Origin: SIG452 sp045638525
GTDB lineage: Bacteria > Bacillota > Clostridia > UMGS1840
Assembly (NCBI GenBank): GCA_045638525.1
Contig: JAZUBQ010000020.1
Location: 1 to 64,000, forward strand
Direction of reading: 5' to 3'
Length of the DNA: 64,000 nt
Every line of letters starts with the position of its first letter. The first letter of the stretch is position 1. The translations under genes were made by a program, and so were the position numbers. The notes beneath the pieces are model-generated. The model worked only from the letters and a program-made list of their open reading frames with translations. It searched no databases and was not told the origin of the DNA. Positions 62,576-64,000 of the stretch are shown here, one piece after another.

Positions 62576-63685
62576 ATGAACAACGAAGAATTGATTACAC
62601 AATATAGAGAACAACTTTTAAAAGTTCACAGAGCTACAATCATTTTGATTTCTGTAGTGGAAATTGCAGCGTATTTCCTGTTTGTGATGATGGGAATGCA
62701 ATTATTATCGTTTCGTTCCGTTTATTTATGGGTCGGTGTGTTGATTCCTATTTGTATCAACGTGTTTGCGCATCTGTTTGCAATGTGGGTTTGTAAGAAA
62801 CCAAATACCAATTATCAGTTTAAAAATAATTCTGTGATTTATGCGGCCATTGTGACCAGTTTGGTTGTTTCGTTATTTCATCGGGATTACCTTGTGACTT
62901 CCTGTGCATTTGTATTTCCGATTATCTTATCTGCGATGTATAATGATCAAAAGATTTTGAGGCAAAGTTTCTGGTTTTCTTTTGTTTTGCTGACGGTTAC
63001 GATTCTGGCTTTGTTTGTGGAACATAAGCTGAATTTAACAATGTGGCTGAATGTTGTTGTGCTTTACGGATTCTTGGCAGTTTCCTTTCTGTCCGGAGAA
63101 ATTTCCATTAAGTTTTCTCAGAGGAATTTCGCTTTGATTGAACAACAGGCAATTACCAACAGCCGTTTGGAAGCGGAAATGGAATTGGATCAAATGACTC
63201 AGCTATATAATCACAGAACTTTCTATAAAAAACTTGAATTGATTCTGTCAGACGACCGTGAAGAAATTCCTGAATGTTGTCTTGCCATCATTGATATTGA
63301 TGATTTTAAAAAGGTGAATGATACCTACGGTCATAATGCAGGTGATGTGATTTTAATTTCTCTGGCCGGCATTTTAAAAAGCTGTTGTCAGGAAGGGGAC
63401 TATGCCTGTCGTTACGGCGGAGAAGAATTTGCACTGATTTTATGCGGTAAAACATTAACAGAGGCTGAAACTATCGTGGATAATGTTTTGAATTGTTTTT
63501 CCAAAACATATTTTCCGTTTACCAAAAAAAGCCATACGTTTTCTTGCGGGATTGCAAAAGTTGCGGATCATGAAACTGCAGAGTCTCTTTTTAAGAGGGC
63601 AGACCAGCATTTGTATACTTCCAAGAATAATGGGAAAAATCAAATTACTACAGATGCGATAGCTGTCAATTTTCAAACCGCCTAA
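62576..63685 (+). CDS. Membrane diguanylate cyclase (GGDEF)
   Basis: 369 residues. Six hydrophobic segments in 1-175, a short helix, then a GGDEF domain (about 205-360). The active-site motif reads GGEEF (RYGGEEFALIL, about 279), which is functional in many cyclases. The substrate loop DDFKKVNDTYGHNAGD is intact; no RxxD inhibitory site five residues before GGEEF. It makes cyclic di-GMP in response to a membrane signal. The 44-base gap to ung allows co-transcription. The 215 bases to its right hold no gene. Confidence 0.93.
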   Translation: MNNEELITQYREQLLKVHRATIILISVVEIAAYFLFVMMGMQLLSFRSVYLWVGVLIPICINVFAHLFAMWVCKKPNTNYQFKNNSVIYAAIVTSLVVSLFHRDYLVTSCAFVFPIILSAMYNDQKILRQSFWFSFVLLTVTILALFVEHKLNLTMWLNVVVLYGFLAVSFLSGEISIKFSQRNFALIEQQAITNSRLEAEMELDQMTQLYNHRTFYKKLELILSDDREEIPECCLAIIDIDDFKKVNDTYGHNAGDVILISLAGILKSCCQEGDYACRYGGEEFALILCGKTLTEAETIVDNVLNCFSKTYFPFTKKSHTFSCGIAKVADHETAESLFKRADQHLYTSKNNGKNQITTDAIAVNFQTA

Positions 63686-63900
63686 AATAGTTTACATATG
63701 AAAATAAGTTTCTTTGATTGAAGGATGTTTTTTTGGTGTCAAAAAAGAATTGATGAAATTAAACTGTATATACTGTAGGGATGGTAGAATTTTTATACTT
63801 ACGAAAGCAGATTTTTTATGATGAAATACAACCGAATTCTTGTTGTTTCAACGTTTTTTTGAAAAAAATCAAAAAAATTAAAAAAAATTTAAAAAATGTA

Positions 63901-63929
63901 TTGACAAATTGAGAATTATGTATTATAAT
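63901..63929 (+). promoter_or_regulatory. Consensus promoter of the tRNA gene
   Basis: TTGACA (63901-63906), 17-bp spacer, TATAAT (63924-63929), 15 bases before the mature tRNA 5' end. Both boxes match consensus fully. Confidence 0.9.
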
Positions 63930-63944
63930 AGCTTTCGTTGGTTG

Positions 63945-64000
<56 letters not shown>

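Overview
The window looks like the chromosome of a strictly anaerobic, AT-rich, spore-forming Clostridia-type Firmicute, probably a gut relative. The reasons are a cotJABC spore-coat operon, a glycyl radical enzyme with its activase, the GlgC/GlgD pair typical of Firmicutes, the short archaeal-type ProS, TTG starts behind strong Shine-Dalgarno sites, and large serine recombinases. No rRNA, complete tRNA or CRISPR array is present. The genus cannot be told from the sequence alone.

Layout. (1) 1-19361 is a sugar-acid and uronate catabolic island. It is bracketed by two nearly identical copies of a KDPG aldolase-KDG kinase module (1-1409 and 17353-19361). Between them lie an AraC-controlled glycyl-radical-enzyme operon (2630-6339), decayed mobile DNA with a large serine recombinase (6340-8511), and an AraC-controlled operon (8779-16916) of glycosidase-like proteins, an enolase-superfamily dehydratase, a UlaG-like metallo-hydrolase, an SDR, a GH10-like protein and an RraA-like protein. 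A 45-bp sequence occurs three times (1365, 8593, 19317), each time just after a terminator hairpin and just before a gene remnant.

(2) 19701-34440 is a 14,740-bp element inserted inside the spore-coat catalase gene cotJC. The N-terminal 62 codons lie at 34438-34623 and the rest at 19359-19700. Both element ends carry the core GGTA (gene strand), rejoining there restores the reading frame exactly, and the inferred circular attP is a near-palindrome. A large serine recombinase sits at one end, so the arrangement resembles the sigK skin elements. Cargo: a DUF4209-like protein, a small tyrosine recombinase, an XRE/Ser-Thr kinase pair, a WG-repeat-like protein, a ribbon-helix-helix protein, a large BspA/GLUG-type secreted protein, a zinc-ribbon protein, a DUF3987 replication-type protein flanked by inverted triple 9-bp iterons, and a small protein with an SSB-like acidic tip. 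The 3' end of cotJC is itself cut by the 45-bp repeat, so whether excision restores a working coat protein is open.

(3) 34625-46090 holds cotJB and cotJA, a ketose 3-epimerase, a PocR-AraC regulator, a fucose-isomerase-like protein, a secreted beta-helix protein, proS, a secreted parvulin and a class II aldolase. (4) 46445-57990 holds two small metal-binding-type proteins and the glycogen genes: glgB-glgC-glgD-glgA on the minus strand, and an alpha-amylase family gene with glgP on the plus strand from a consensus promoter. (5) 58132-60997 holds a decayed four-helix-bundle gene and a tightly coupled three-gene operon (PD-(D/E)XK-like nuclease, two-TM protein, RNase J-like metallo-beta-lactamase protein) that may be an undescribed defence or RNA-processing system. 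(6) 61231-64000 holds a dispersed repeat, a membrane protein, ung, a membrane diguanylate cyclase and the start of a tRNA-Thr gene.
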